A stretch of DNA of 64,000 bases from Xylanibacter ruminicola (GCF_900107775.1 NZ_FNRF01000004.1:62001-126000); one strand, 5' to 3'; shown: positions 39,651 through 47,144, counted from the stretch's first letter. Numbers and translations are program-made. Notes: a model not told the origin generated them from the sequence alone.

Positions 39651-40088
39651 TTACATCCTACCCTCTTTATATTTTCGGATGACATCCTGCATGATGTCAT
39701 AATGGTCAAATGCCAGATGTGGCAAGTCAGACAGCGGGAACCACTCTGCCTTAGCAGCATCATCCTGACCAATAACAGTTGCAGGCTTATCAATGACAGC
39801 CAAATAAGCCACTGTAATTGTTCTTCCTCTTGGGTCACGGTCAACCTTAGAGTATGCCCCAATCTGGCGAACCTCCGACACTCTAAGCCCAGTTTCTTCC
39901 TCCAACTCACGGATAGCACACTGCTCTGTAGTTTCATCCATATTCATGAATCCTCCAGGAAATGCCCATGCTCCTTTGAATGGGTCTGCACCTCTTTGAA
40001 TAAGCAGCACCTTAGGGGCTGCCTCTTTAGTCATAACGATGCAATCAGCCGTTACTGCTGGTCTTGGATACTTATACGTGTATTCCAT
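39651..40088 (-). CDS. NUDIX hydrolase
   Basis: The 145-residue protein has a complete Nudix box (residues 46-68, G-FMNMD-E-TTEQCAI-RELEEETG-L). The DPRGRTITVAYLAVI segment resembles ADP-ribose pyrophosphatase-type Nudix enzymes, which convert ADP-ribose to AMP and ribose-5-phosphate. An ADP-ribosylglycohydrolase lies on the same strand just beyond the IS110 element and would supply ADP-ribose, so the two were probably one operon before the insertion. Confidence 0.92.
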   Translation of the reverse strand: MEYTYKYPRPAVTADCIVMTKEAAPKVLLIQRGADPFKGAWAFPGGFMNMDETTEQCAIRELEEETGLRVSEVRQIGAYSKVDRDPRGRTITVAYLAVIDKPATVIGQDDAAKAEWFPLSDLPHLAFDHYDIMQDVIRKYKEGRM

Positions 40089-40167
40089 AATTCTTCGATC
40101 TTTTTGTAAAATTGAGCTATCACCTCTTTCATTGTATATTCAATATTAATTATTATATTTGCACTCG

Positions 40168-40335
40168 TTAACAACATCAAGGATGTGGAATAAGGCCGTC
40201 CTTTCATTCGTCATAAGACAGTAAGATATGTTCCGCCCCCACTCCTTAACATCCGAATCCGGACAGTTCACTGGGCATTGACCCCGCATTTGCAATGATG
40301 GCTCCAAGATGTTTCGATGTTGCATATTATTTAAA
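40168..40335 (+). ncRNA. Candidate bridge RNA of the IS110 element
   Basis: A TATATTTG -7 box (40154-40161) precedes about 170 nt of non-coding DNA ahead of the transposase, where IS110-group elements encode their bridge RNA. Hairpins are visible: ACATC/GATGT at the 5' end, a long loop closed by GGAA(T)/GTTCC, and a second loop closed by CATCC/GATGG. Two internal loops are expected for target- and donor-binding. Two short matches to element ends (see findings) fit guide sequences. Confidence 0.5.
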
Positions 40336-40346
40336 ATGTTATTGTT

Positions 40347-41312
40347 ATGACTTACATTGGTATTGACGTCAGCAAGGACTCTTTCGTCGTCGCTTACTCT
40401 CCAGACAAGAACAGCAAGACGAAGACATTCAAGAACACCACTAAGGGGATTCATGAGTTCATCAGGACTATCTCCAAGGAGGAGCACCATTGCGTCATGG
40501 AAGCGACAGGAAATTACAGTGCTCTGCTTGTCTATCTGCTTTCAGAGGCAGGTATAACGACAAGTTTGGAGAATCCGCTCAAAGTGAAGAACTTTGCTCG
40601 TGCAATGCTATCTACCGTCAAAACGGATGAGATAGATGCCCGTCTGATTGCTCTCTATGGAGAGAAAATGCAACCTGCGCCATACAAGCTCCGCAGTGAT
40701 GCCATTCTCACCTTAAAGCAGAAGCGTACAGTCATCCGTCAGCTCAAGAAACAACTCATTGCCACAAGGAACCTCAAAGGCTCCATGGAGGTGCTGCCGT
40801 TCTTTGATGCCAAGTGCAAGAAGTCTATTGACAAGACCATTGCTTTCCTTGAGAAGCAGATCAAAGACCTAGAAGAAGATCTTACATCTCTTGCCAAATC
40901 TGAATACAAGAAGCAGATGGATTTACTCACCTCTGTAAAAGGCATAGGTATAACGCTTGCAGCTGCACTCATCATGGCCACTGGCGGCTTCACTTACTTT
41001 GATAATGCCAAGCAACTCACCCGTCATTTGGGATTGTCGCCGACTTATCAGCAGTCCGGTACTTCAGTCAATTTCAAAGGTCACATCAACCGCAACGGGG
41101 ACTCTTCTTTAAGGAGTCAGCTCTATGTGGCAGCATTCGCATCTCTGAGATGCAACACTGAATGCAGAGCCTGTTATGACCGTTTGCGGTCTAATGGCAA
41201 GCCTGGAAAAGTCGCTGTCATAGCTGTGGCTAACAAACTCATCCGTCAGGCTTTTGCCGTTGTCACTCAGGAGAAACCCTATGTTGATGGTTACATATCT
41301 TCAAAAAAGTAA
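40347..41312 (+). CDS. IS110-family transposase
   Basis: The 321-residue recombinase has an N-terminal RuvC-like DEDD domain (D7 in MTYIGIDVSKDSF, Glu in VMEATGNYSA, Asp pair in TDEIDARLIA) and a C-terminal IS116/IS110/IS902 domain (SVKGIGITLAAALI; serine-bearing RNGDSSLRSQLYVAA). The full length appears intact and without stop codons, so the element may still be active. Confidence 0.95.
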   Translation: MTYIGIDVSKDSFVVAYSPDKNSKTKTFKNTTKGIHEFIRTISKEEHHCVMEATGNYSALLVYLLSEAGITTSLENPLKVKNFARAMLSTVKTDEIDARLIALYGEKMQPAPYKLRSDAILTLKQKRTVIRQLKKQLIATRNLKGSMEVLPFFDAKCKKSIDKTIAFLEKQIKDLEEDLTSLAKSEYKKQMDLLTSVKGIGITLAAALIMATGGFTYFDNAKQLTRHLGLSPTYQQSGTSVNFKGHINRNGDSSLRSQLYVAAFASLRCNTECRACYDRLRSNGKPGKVAVIAVANKLIRQAFAVVTQEKPYVDGYISSKK

Positions 41313-41431
41313 CTCCTGCATTTTTCCAAAGTGTATCAGGTTGGAAAATCTAATACCTGAAAACACCGCGGGGTGTGGGGGCGAGAAGCCCCCATGAGAG
41401 GGTACTAATCAGCACTAAGTGCTAATTATCG

Positions 41432-42214
41432 TTAACTATATTCATTTTCTTTATTACAGTTCATATCTTCAGGAAGATAGGTAAGAATCTTCTGTTTCAT
41501 TTCTTCTGGTATTCCCCAAATCGCTTCGGCGATACTGCCGACAATGGCTCCAAGCGTATCTGCATCAGCACCCAGACTAACTGCCTTGCGCACAGCATCC
41601 TCAAACGACGTACTTTCGCCTATTATCCAAAGTGCAACAGGAACCGTACCTTGGCAAGTTTCATCAAACTTGTTCTGTACATCTTTTCTGTTTATCTCAA
41701 TATCATAACCCGAAAGAGCCGTACATCTGCTTAAGATGTAGTCGATGTCATTTTCTCCCAATTTGTCTTTACCTTTACGGAGTTCAAGTGCTGTATAAAT
41801 GGCAAGTGCCACTGTTTTTGCACCTTTAATACCCTCAATGTGGTTATGCGAGGGCTTTGCCGTATCCTCTGCAGCCTGCAACATTTGATTCTCTTCGTCA
41901 TACCAATATGCCACAGGGCTTACTCTCATGGCCGATCCATTACCAAAGGAGTTATATGGCTGAGGATTCTTACTACGTACCCATTGCGCAAAACGCCCAC
42001 CATAGCTCCCCATCGGATGTGGATAGCGGTTACACCAGTCGTGAATGCTCGCGCCAAAGTTGCGTCCTTTTAGTAGAGCATCGGCCACAGCCACCGTACA
42101 GATGGTGTCATCTGTAAATCCATTCTTATCAGTCAACCATTCAAAGTTGTAGTCGTTTGTTGGATTGAACTCCCAGCGGCTACCAACTATATCTCCAATT
42201 ATTGCTCCTATCAT
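41432..42214 (-). CDS. ADP-ribosylglycohydrolase family protein
   Basis: The 260-residue protein removes ADP-ribose from modified substrates (DraG/ARH fold). Metal-binding motifs are GFTDDTICT (residues 32-40) and SLGADADTLGAIVG near the C-terminus. The frame continues upstream, but MIGAIIGDIVGSRWEF at 42214 is the family start. It is downstream of a lipoprotein gene (22-bp gap) and upstream of the NUDIX gene beyond the IS element. Confidence 0.93.
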   Translation of the reverse strand: MIGAIIGDIVGSRWEFNPTNDYNFEWLTDKNGFTDDTICTVAVADALLKGRNFGASIHDWCNRYPHPMGSYGGRFAQWVRSKNPQPYNSFGNGSAMRVSPVAYWYDEENQMLQAAEDTAKPSHNHIEGIKGAKTVALAIYTALELRKGKDKLGENDIDYILSRCTALSGYDIEINRKDVQNKFDETCQGTVPVALWIIGESTSFEDAVRKAVSLGADADTLGAIVGSIAEAIWGIPEEMKQKILTYLPEDMNCNKENEYS

Positions 42215-42236
42215 ACTTATTGTTCCTATATCTATC

Positions 42237-42575
42237 TTAATCCCAACCTTCTTCGTCATTATTCTCCATATAGCGGCTCATGCCATTATCTTCCATATCA
42301 TCCTCAGATGCAGGGTCAAAACCACGCATATTGTCATAACGGTTTGACTTATGAGAATGCGAAGAAGATGAGGAAGAAGAGAAAACTGATGATGGGTTAT
42401 TTTCTTCATTCACGCTATTATTTGTAACATTTGCAGACATTGCAACAGTGTCAGGCTGTTCTACTACAGGGGAATTATAATTATCAACAGACTCAGTCTG
42501 TCGAATCTTCTTTCCACATGCGATGAATATTAACATGAGAAATATTATAGCCCCAATATATCTTACCCTATTCAT
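42237..42575 (-). CDS. Small Ser-rich lipoprotein
   Basis: The 112-residue product begins with a lipoprotein signal (MNRVRYIGAIIFLMLIFIACG). The mature part is low-complexity: Asn/Ser-rich with an eight-serine run in VFSSSSSSSHSH and an acidic tail (EDDMEDNG). No family recognised. A -7 box on the minus strand (TATATTTG, 42648-42655) can transcribe it together with the ADP-ribosylglycohydrolase. The 170 bp upstream to the WYL gene hold nothing else. Confidence 0.78.
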   Translation of the reverse strand: MNRVRYIGAIIFLMLIFIACGKKIRQTESVDNYNSPVVEQPDTVAMSANVTNNSVNEENNPSSVFSSSSSSSHSHKSNRYDNMRGFDPASEDDMEDNGMSRYMENNDEEGWD

Positions 42576-42746
42576 TGTTTATTGCGGATTACTCCTTTTT
42601 GCAAGGACTACCATGTACCTCCATAGACCTTTACTATATATTGCATGCAAATATACTGCATTTTATTATATTATAAACCAATTGAATACCTTTTTTTCAT
42701 AAAAGGGTAATTTTATGGGTTATTTAGCTACTTTTTTCATTTGAAC

Positions 42747-44246
42747 CTATACCCTAACCTCCTTTAAATAGCTTTCTATAATCTCTGACTTAAGTGCTCT
42801 TTGCACCACGTCGCGGGTAAATGGGCAACCGTCTACATAGTCTGTAGGATAGGCGTTTGCCATCTCAAGTAGTCCATTGTACAATTCGCGTACCACATCT
42901 TTGCATCGTGCAAACCCGCTAAAAGGCAAGCGATCCTTGCTTACTTGGCTATTAGGTGTTACTGTGATATCCATCATATCGCCCACCTTCTTTAGTTCAA
43001 TCTTAGTAGGTTCCTCATCTTCGCCCAGTTCGATAACAGTCCTGGGATGATTCACTATTCTCTCCAGACAAGTACGAATGTAACTCCACTCTATGCCCAG
43101 GTCTTCTATGGAATCTGTCATAATCATTGTTCCCAAGCTGATGCGATAATCTATGCATTTCCAATCGTTGCTATCATGATGCAAATAGTTGAATGCGAAC
43201 AACTGCGGCTCTAAGTTTTCAATATTCAGGCTATCACCTTCCACATCTTTGTACGCCTGTTTACACCACTCCAATCTCTCCTGCATGTGGTCGCGTAGAT
43301 AAACAGGCGACTTTACTACAAGCCGGTCGCCATAGAACATCAGTTCCTGTATCAGTTCGTAGTTTACCATCACATCCAGCGTCACTTTGATATTTCTGTC
43401 ACCCTCTATCTCAAGCTTTTGTGTTTCGCTGATGGGATACGAGTAAAGATAAGGATATAGTGATATATCTGCCCACAACTCGATATGCTCCACTGTAGTT
43501 TCAGGCGGAACAGTCACACCTACCAGATGCTTGAAATACTGTTTGAACGATGTCTTGGTCGGCTTGAATTTCACCTCGTTGTTTGCCTTTACCGCACTCA
43601 TACATATCAGCGGATAAGCTTCTATCCTATCTTTGCCTTCCTGTTGGGCCATCAGATACCAACGGCGCCAGTACTGCTTCAGAAAATAAGGGTGCAAGGT
43701 TATCGATTCAGCATCTCTAAAGTCCTTTCTATACTCTACGTCAACCACCTGTCGATTGCGTATAGCCTTGAATAGTGGCATCAGGAACTCTGCATCCCAT
43801 GGTGTTCCGCCTTCAAATCGTGCTATTTCCTTCTGCTTGCTCATGATGTTCTGGTCAAGACGAGTAAGCATCTGGTCGATCCAGCCAAATTCTGACATGC
43901 CTTTGAATCCCTGCAGCAGGCTTCGCACCTCCTGCAGCTTCTCTATTTCATTCTCAGTCAACTCACGATTATATATCGAGTCGAATCCGTCGCGATAGCG
44001 GTAATAGCGCTTCTTGTGTCTATCTTCCCAGACTATACCCTCCTGACCAAATACCTTGAAGAACTTGGCGTTCATCTCGGTAATATCCTGGCTAAAGGTA
44101 GTTCTCGACTGGATAGGCAGCATTCCTCTATCCTCCAGCTTTCTGTTTACGATAGCCATCAGCTGTTCGCGGGTGTATTCACGCCCAGTACCAAAGCACT
44201 GATCGTAAATCATTTCTCGCATTGCATAGTCCTTAGTATTTGCCAT
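42747..44246 (-). CDS. WYL-domain transcriptional regulator
   Basis: The 499-residue protein has an N-terminal winged helix (about 1-95), a linker, and a WYL domain (about 165-260: AIRNRQVVDVEYRKDF, LHPYFLKQYWRRWYLMAQ) with a WCX-like segment. WYL domains sense small ligands or nucleic-acid fragments and regulate stress and anti-phage genes. A TGTTC-N9-GAACA operator sits in its own promoter and in two neighbouring promoters, so it probably autoregulates and controls the region up to 47,100. The C-terminal half (about 330-499) is an additional, repeat-like domain of unknown fold. Confidence 0.9.
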   Translation of the reverse strand: MANTKDYAMREMIYDQCFGTGREYTREQLMAIVNRKLEDRGMLPIQSRTTFSQDITEMNAKFFKVFGQEGIVWEDRHKKRYYRYRDGFDSIYNRELTENEIEKLQEVRSLLQGFKGMSEFGWIDQMLTRLDQNIMSKQKEIARFEGGTPWDAEFLMPLFKAIRNRQVVDVEYRKDFRDAESITLHPYFLKQYWRRWYLMAQQEGKDRIEAYPLICMSAVKANNEVKFKPTKTSFKQYFKHLVGVTVPPETTVEHIELWADISLYPYLYSYPISETQKLEIEGDRNIKVTLDVMVNYELIQELMFYGDRLVVKSPVYLRDHMQERLEWCKQAYKDVEGDSLNIENLEPQLFAFNYLHHDSNDWKCIDYRISLGTMIMTDSIEDLGIEWSYIRTCLERIVNHPRTVIELGEDEEPTKIELKKVGDMMDITVTPNSQVSKDRLPFSGFARCKDVVRELYNGLLEMANAYPTDYVDGCPFTRDVVQRALKSEIIESYLKEVRV

Positions 44247-44272
44247 ATCGCGTAATATTTTTAGTTATGGTG

Positions 44273-44313
44273 CAAAGATACAAAACATCTGTTCACTTAA
44301 AGCGAACAGATGT
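44273..44313 (-). promoter_or_regulatory. WYL gene promoter with operator 1
   Basis: TATCTTTG (minus strand, 44273-44280) and, starting 10 bp upstream of it, TGTTC-ACTTAAAGC-GAACA (44290-44308) inside a longer perfect repeat ACATCTGTTC / GAACAGATGT (44285-44313). The operator covers the -33 region. The same repeat plus T9 could also act as a plus-strand terminator. Confidence 0.75.
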
Positions 44314-44343
44314 TTTTTTTTCTAATTACATTCAAAATTAAAA

Positions 44344-44532
44344 CTACATACACACATATTCTGCCCATTCTTCTGGACTATCATATATATTACTGATGTG
44401 TTCTATATGATCAACACTCATCTTGTCAATAATATCCCTTGCATCTTTTTCAGAATAAGCTTTTTCCCCAGTCGCCTCATTCGTGACTGCAACCAACGCG
44501 TTGTATAATTCATCTTTTGTCATCATATTCAT
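44344..44532 (-). CDS. Small protein homologous to the C-terminus of its neighbour
   Basis: The 62-residue product has no recognised family. It aligns by eye with the last 55 residues of the upstream gene: ELYNALVAVT / DFYNALLNIK, then Lys/Glu-rich helix, DIIDKMSVDH / GIVDSYSDDS, and SPEEWAEYVCM / TPEELAEFNTM. The two genes are 2 bp apart. They therefore carry a duplicated small helical domain, one fused and one free-standing. Confidence 0.7.
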   Translation of the reverse strand: MNMMTKDELYNALVAVTNEATGEKAYSEKDARDIIDKMSVDHIEHISNIYDSPEEWAEYVCM

Positions 44533-44534
44533 TT

Positions 44535-45026
44535 CTACATTGTGTTAAATTCCGCCAATTCTTCCGGAGTATGAGACTGCATGTCGTATGCAAGTGAATC
44601 ATCAGAATAACTATCAACGATTCCCTTAGCTTGTTCTTTTGTAAGATACGGTTTGCCCTTTTCTTTGATATTAAGCAGCGCATTATAAAAATCTTCTCGA
44701 TAATGGCCGATGATTTCCGTAGTATAAGGATACTCCCTGGCGCTATAGTATAGCCTCTTGAATTCCTCTACTTTATAGTTGCGACCATCCTTGCACGACA
44801 TAGCACAAGCCTTGGGGAATGTGCACCAGCGTTTCAACTCAAGGTTGACCAGAAGAGCCTTCTGTCCTTCAATCCGATCTACGCAAGTAAATCCCTTATC
44901 AGCAAGATATTGAATAAACTCTCCAAGCTCATTCATATCCTTACATATCACAGAGTAAGGAAGAATCTTACGGCCCTTACCTTCAGCACTCTTGTCTAAA
45001 CTTTTATAATAAACTTCTTCCCACAT
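44535..45026 (-). CDS. Unknown protein encoded after the structured RNA leader
   Basis: The 163-residue product is not recognised. The N-terminal half is mixed alpha/beta (ILPYSVICKDMNELGEFIQY, KALLVNLELKRWCTF, ACAMSCKDGRNYKVEEFKRLYY) and could bind RNA or a nucleotide; the C-terminal 55 residues form the domain shared with the downstream small gene. The start codon lies 10 bp after the second hairpin repeat of a 400-nt leader, so translation is likely RNA-controlled. It is not a ToxN-like toxin by sequence. Confidence 0.75.
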   Translation of the reverse strand: MWEEVYYKSLDKSAEGKGRKILPYSVICKDMNELGEFIQYLADKGFTCVDRIEGQKALLVNLELKRWCTFPKACAMSCKDGRNYKVEEFKRLYYSAREYPYTTEIIGHYREDFYNALLNIKEKGKPYLTKEQAKGIVDSYSDDSLAYDMQSHTPEELAEFNTM

Positions 45027-45035
45027 AATTATCTA

Positions 45036-45099
45036 TATTTAAAATAGACAGGACTCGCGCCCTCATATTGGGCATTGCGAGCCCTGCCTGTCTAACCCT
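45036..45099 (-). repeat. Hairpin repeat, copy A
   Basis: 64 bp, nearly identical to copy B (three substitutions and one indel). In the minus sense it folds as AGACAGG ... CCTGTCT closing an inner GGGC(TCGCAAT)GCCC hairpin and a GGGCGCGAGTCC arm. It ends 10 bp before a start codon. Confidence 0.85.
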
Positions 45100-45117
45100 T
45101 TCAAAGAAAAGAAGGAA

Positions 45118-45195
45118 ACCAAGCGGCAGAATCGAACTGCTACTGAAAGCCTTACGGCTTGCCCACCTTTACCATGCATCGTGGCTCTACCTGGC
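45118..45195 (-). other. tRNA-like module R
   Basis: In the minus sense: GCCAGGU ... GCUUGGU as a 7-bp acceptor (three wobbles), CCAC/GUGG D arm with GGUAAA in the loop, AAGCC-GUAA-GGCUU hairpin, and a T arm with consensus loop GUUCGAUUC (45126-45139 on the plus strand). The short anticodon-position loop lacks U33, so it is unlikely to decode. Confidence 0.45.
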
Positions 45196-45287
45196 AATCC
45201 TTCTCCAACAAGACTCACTCCCTCAATAACGGGCATGCGAAGTCCTGATATAATCTCCACGACCTCTGTCATTGCCATTGTGGAGTA

Positions 45288-45368
45288 AGCGGATTGGCTA
45301 AGGAGTTGAACCTTGCAATATACTGCCATTACAGGAAGCCCCGCTAACGATGCGACCATCAATCCGCT
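45288..45368 (-). other. tRNA-like module L
   Basis: In the minus sense: AGCGGAUUG pairs with CCAAUCCGCU (9 bp), and a T arm AAGG-UUCAACU-CCUU carries the consensus T loop, with the outer T-stem pair mismatched as in module R. The middle also contains UGUAA. Not a standard cloverleaf. Confidence 0.45.
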
Positions 45369-45432
45369 ATTTAAAATAAACAGGACTCGCGCCCTTACAT
45401 TGGGCATTGCGATGCCCTGCCTGTCTAACCCT
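45368..45432 (-). repeat. Hairpin repeat, copy B
   Basis: 65 bp. Here the inner hairpin is perfect (GGGCAT-CGCA-ATGCCC). It lies directly behind the -7 box, so it would form the extreme 5' end of the transcript. Confidence 0.85.
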
Positions 45433-45440
45433 ATTTTTTG

Positions 45441-45478
45441 CAAAGGTACCGTTTATATGTTCAGCCAAAGCGAACATA
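45441..45478 (-). promoter_or_regulatory. Promoter with WYL operator 2 for the structured RNA
   Basis: TACCTTTG (minus strand, 45441-45448); 10 bp upstream TGTTC-AGCCAAAGC-GAACA (45458-45476), extended to TATGTTC/GAACATA. Same geometry as operators 1 and 3. Confidence 0.75.
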
Positions 45479-45487
45479 ATGAAAAAA

Positions 45488-45856
45488 TTATCGTCTTCTG
45501 CACCAACTTGCAAGATATCTCAGGAGAGGATACGTTTCTATGGTAACATCATTCGCATAATACTCCTTCTTAATACCACCTTTGGTTATTGTTATATCAT
45601 AACTGTACCCATCCAGCACCATCATACCAGATTCATTAGGTATCTCATCCTTTGACAGGATCTTATTGATAGCACTCTCCGTGAAAGCCTTCAACACACG
45701 TTTAGGGATAGGTCGCACCTCTTTTTGATTCCCCATAAGGTCTTCACATTTCACCTTATAGTTCTTTCCCTTTTCATCCAAAGTCATGTCCACAACCACG
45801 CTGCCAGAAACTATGAGACTGTGCTGGGCAGAAAACTTTATTTTTATCTTTTCCAT
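45488..45856 (-). CDS. Unknown protein in the WYL-controlled operon
   Basis: The 122-residue product from MEKIKIKFSAQHSL (ATG at 45856, preferred over 45880 inside the upstream gene) is a beta-rich protein with alternating hydrophobics (LIVSGSVVVDMTLDEKG, YSYDITITKGGIKKEYY) and a short central helix. No family recognised. It is the last gene of the 47086-45488 operon; its stop is 10 bp from operator 2. Confidence 0.72.
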   Translation of the reverse strand: MEKIKIKFSAQHSLIVSGSVVVDMTLDEKGKNYKVKCEDLMGNQKEVRPIPKRVLKAFTESAINKILSKDEIPNESGMMVLDGYSYDITITKGGIKKEYYANDVTIETYPLLRYLASWCRRR

Positions 45857-45863
45857 ATAAATG

Positions 45864-46730
45864 CTATTTAGGCAAGTCAATACCAGTCAAATCTACTTTA
45901 TGCGCAGCTGGCAAACTACTTTCATCATATCCCTCAGTATTGTAGAAATATGGAGTAGCTTTGTTCTTACCATATATATACTCGTCAAGTTCATGTGCAT
46001 TTTCAAGTACATACTTGATGCCATTATGACCTCTACCCCATACAGATTTAACGGGATCAAATGTAACATTAACAATGTCTACATATCCTATTATACACTT
46101 CTGTGGTAATTTATCATATGAAGGTAATTTGCCTGCTTTTTCAAGACTCGTGAGAATGTCCTTTACCATATCATCGAGTTCATTCCACGGAACTTTTGAG
46201 CCGCTGGCAGCAACGAATATCTTTCGGCATTTTGTAGGCATAGACTCCCTGCATTCAATATCTTTAACGCCACATGCGATAAGCGATGCCCAAGGTTGAC
46301 GTATTGCCAGAGTCTTCATGAATGGCACATCTGATTTCTCTTTTACTTTCTCAGGTTCAGCTTTTTCTATTAGCTCTTCAATGGATGAAACATCACGTTC
46401 TTTAAAAATAGACTCCATATCTATTTTCCTGTATACTTCCTCTGGTAGTAACTTAATAAACTCCGGAGACAAATGATATGGATGAACAGATAACTCTCCT
46501 TCAATTTTCATCTTACGTGCCATCTTGTAAGCACCATCCATAATTGCATCTTTAATTTTTTCGAACACATTAACAGGTAGGTCCTCTATTTCACCCGTGA
46601 AGTGTCCATCGGCAATAAAGTTACTGCTTTCTTTGATCTGTTTATCCGACAAATTTGCATACACAACAAATGTGTCAACATAATTGTCGTCAGAAAAAAT
46701 AGCGTAATCAAAAGGAATTTTGTGTATCAT
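45864..46730 (-). CDS. ASCH-domain protein
   Basis: The 288-residue protein has an unknown helical N-terminal region (about 1-130) and a C-terminal ASCH domain beginning KTLAIRQPWASLIACGVKDIECRES (about 137 on). ASCH domains have a PUA-like beta-barrel and bind or process RNA or modified nucleosides (E. coli YqfB is an N4-acetylcytidine amidohydrolase). The variant with an added N-terminal domain is unusual. It lies in the middle of the WYL-controlled operon. Confidence 0.85.
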   Translation of the reverse strand: MIHKIPFDYAIFSDDNYVDTFVVYANLSDKQIKESSNFIADGHFTGEIEDLPVNVFEKIKDAIMDGAYKMARKMKIEGELSVHPYHLSPEFIKLLPEEVYRKIDMESIFKERDVSSIEELIEKAEPEKVKEKSDVPFMKTLAIRQPWASLIACGVKDIECRESMPTKCRKIFVAASGSKVPWNELDDMVKDILTSLEKAGKLPSYDKLPQKCIIGYVDIVNVTFDPVKSVWGRGHNGIKYVLENAHELDEYIYGKNKATPYFYNTEGYDESSLPAAHKVDLTGIDLPK

Positions 46731-46750
46731 AATTATAAAGTTTTAAGTTA

Positions 46751-47086
46751 TTATTTGCCTGCGTACTTTTCTTTGTTTAAATCGTGCTTTGCGTGCTGAT
46801 ACACATAGTTTATTGCCTTCTTCAGCACATCTGCATCATTGCTCATCAGGTCGTCGTACACATCATCTTCAGGAACATACTTTATTATATTCCCTTTGTA
46901 ACCGACCATAAAATACAATCCACTAAGATCATAAACAGGATGGAAAATACCCTGATAGCATGAAAACTCAAAAGTTACTTCACCATTTTCGTTCTCAATG
47001 CGCTTACGAGAGAATATCTGACCTTTCGATGTTGAAATCTCAAGACCATAAACCTTTTCAAAATCAATTATACCATTCTTTTCCAT
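46751..47086 (-). CDS. Unknown protein, first gene of the WYL-controlled operon
   Basis: The 111-residue product has a beta-rich N-terminus (VYGLEISTSKGQIFSRKRI, VTFEFSCYQGIFHP) and a helical C-terminus (DADVLKKAINYVYQHAKHDL). No family recognised. Its start is 22 bp behind the -7 box of the operator-3 promoter, and the ASCH gene follows after 20 bp. Confidence 0.75.
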   Translation of the reverse strand: MEKNGIIDFEKVYGLEISTSKGQIFSRKRIENENGEVTFEFSCYQGIFHPVYDLSGLYFMVGYKGNIIKYVPEDDVYDDLMSNDADVLKKAINYVYQHAKHDLNKEKYAGK

Positions 47087-47108
47087 AACTTAAATTTAGA
47101 ATTTTCGG

Positions 47109-47144
47109 CAAAGATAGCAACTATCTGTTCAGTCAAAGTGAACA
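47109..47144 (-). promoter_or_regulatory. Promoter with WYL operator 3 for the ASCH operon
   Basis: TATCTTTG (minus strand, 47109-47116); 10 bp upstream TGTTC-AGTCAAAGT-GAACA (47126-47144). Confidence 0.75.

Larger units (their letters stand above)
40110..41400 (+). mobile_element. IS110-family insertion element (ends approximate)
   Basis: A single DEDD transposase with about 240 bp of structured non-coding DNA in front and GC-rich hairpins behind (ACACC-GCGG-GGTGT at 41364-41377, GGGGGC-GAGA-AGCCCCC at 41378-41393). The family has no terminal inverted repeats, so exact ends cannot be set. It sits between the ADP-ribosylglycohydrolase and NUDIX genes. Confidence 0.75.
45036..45432 (-). ncRNA. 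Structured leader or independent RNA with tRNA-like modules
   Basis: A WYL-operator promoter (45441-45478) starts transcription near 45434. The first 400 nt are non-coding, GC-rich and strongly structured: hairpin repeat B (45368-45432), a tRNA-like module (45288-45368), a CTCCAC...GTGGAG hairpin region, a second tRNA-like module (45118-45195) and hairpin repeat A (45036-45099), then the ATG at 45026. It may act as a free RNA, as a processed precursor, or as a cis-regulator. Confidence 0.55.

Noticed and set aside
44285..44321. The WYL operator 1 repeat as simply a terminator
   Set aside because: It is followed by T9 on the plus strand, but no plus-strand gene needs termination there, and the same core recurs at fixed distance in two other promoters without a T-run.
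45036..45099. The hairpin repeats as a type III toxin-antitoxin RNA
   Set aside because: Type III antitoxins are short tandem repeats next to a ToxN-like protein; here the two copies are 268 bp apart and the protein does not resemble ToxN.
45118..45195. Module R as an ordinary tRNA gene
   Set aside because: The anticodon-position loop is four bases or lacks U33, and the outer T-stem pair is mismatched; it is listed only as tRNA-like.
45036..45432. The two hairpin repeats as a CRISPR array
   Set aside because: Only two copies, a 268-bp spacer, imperfect identity and no cas genes.
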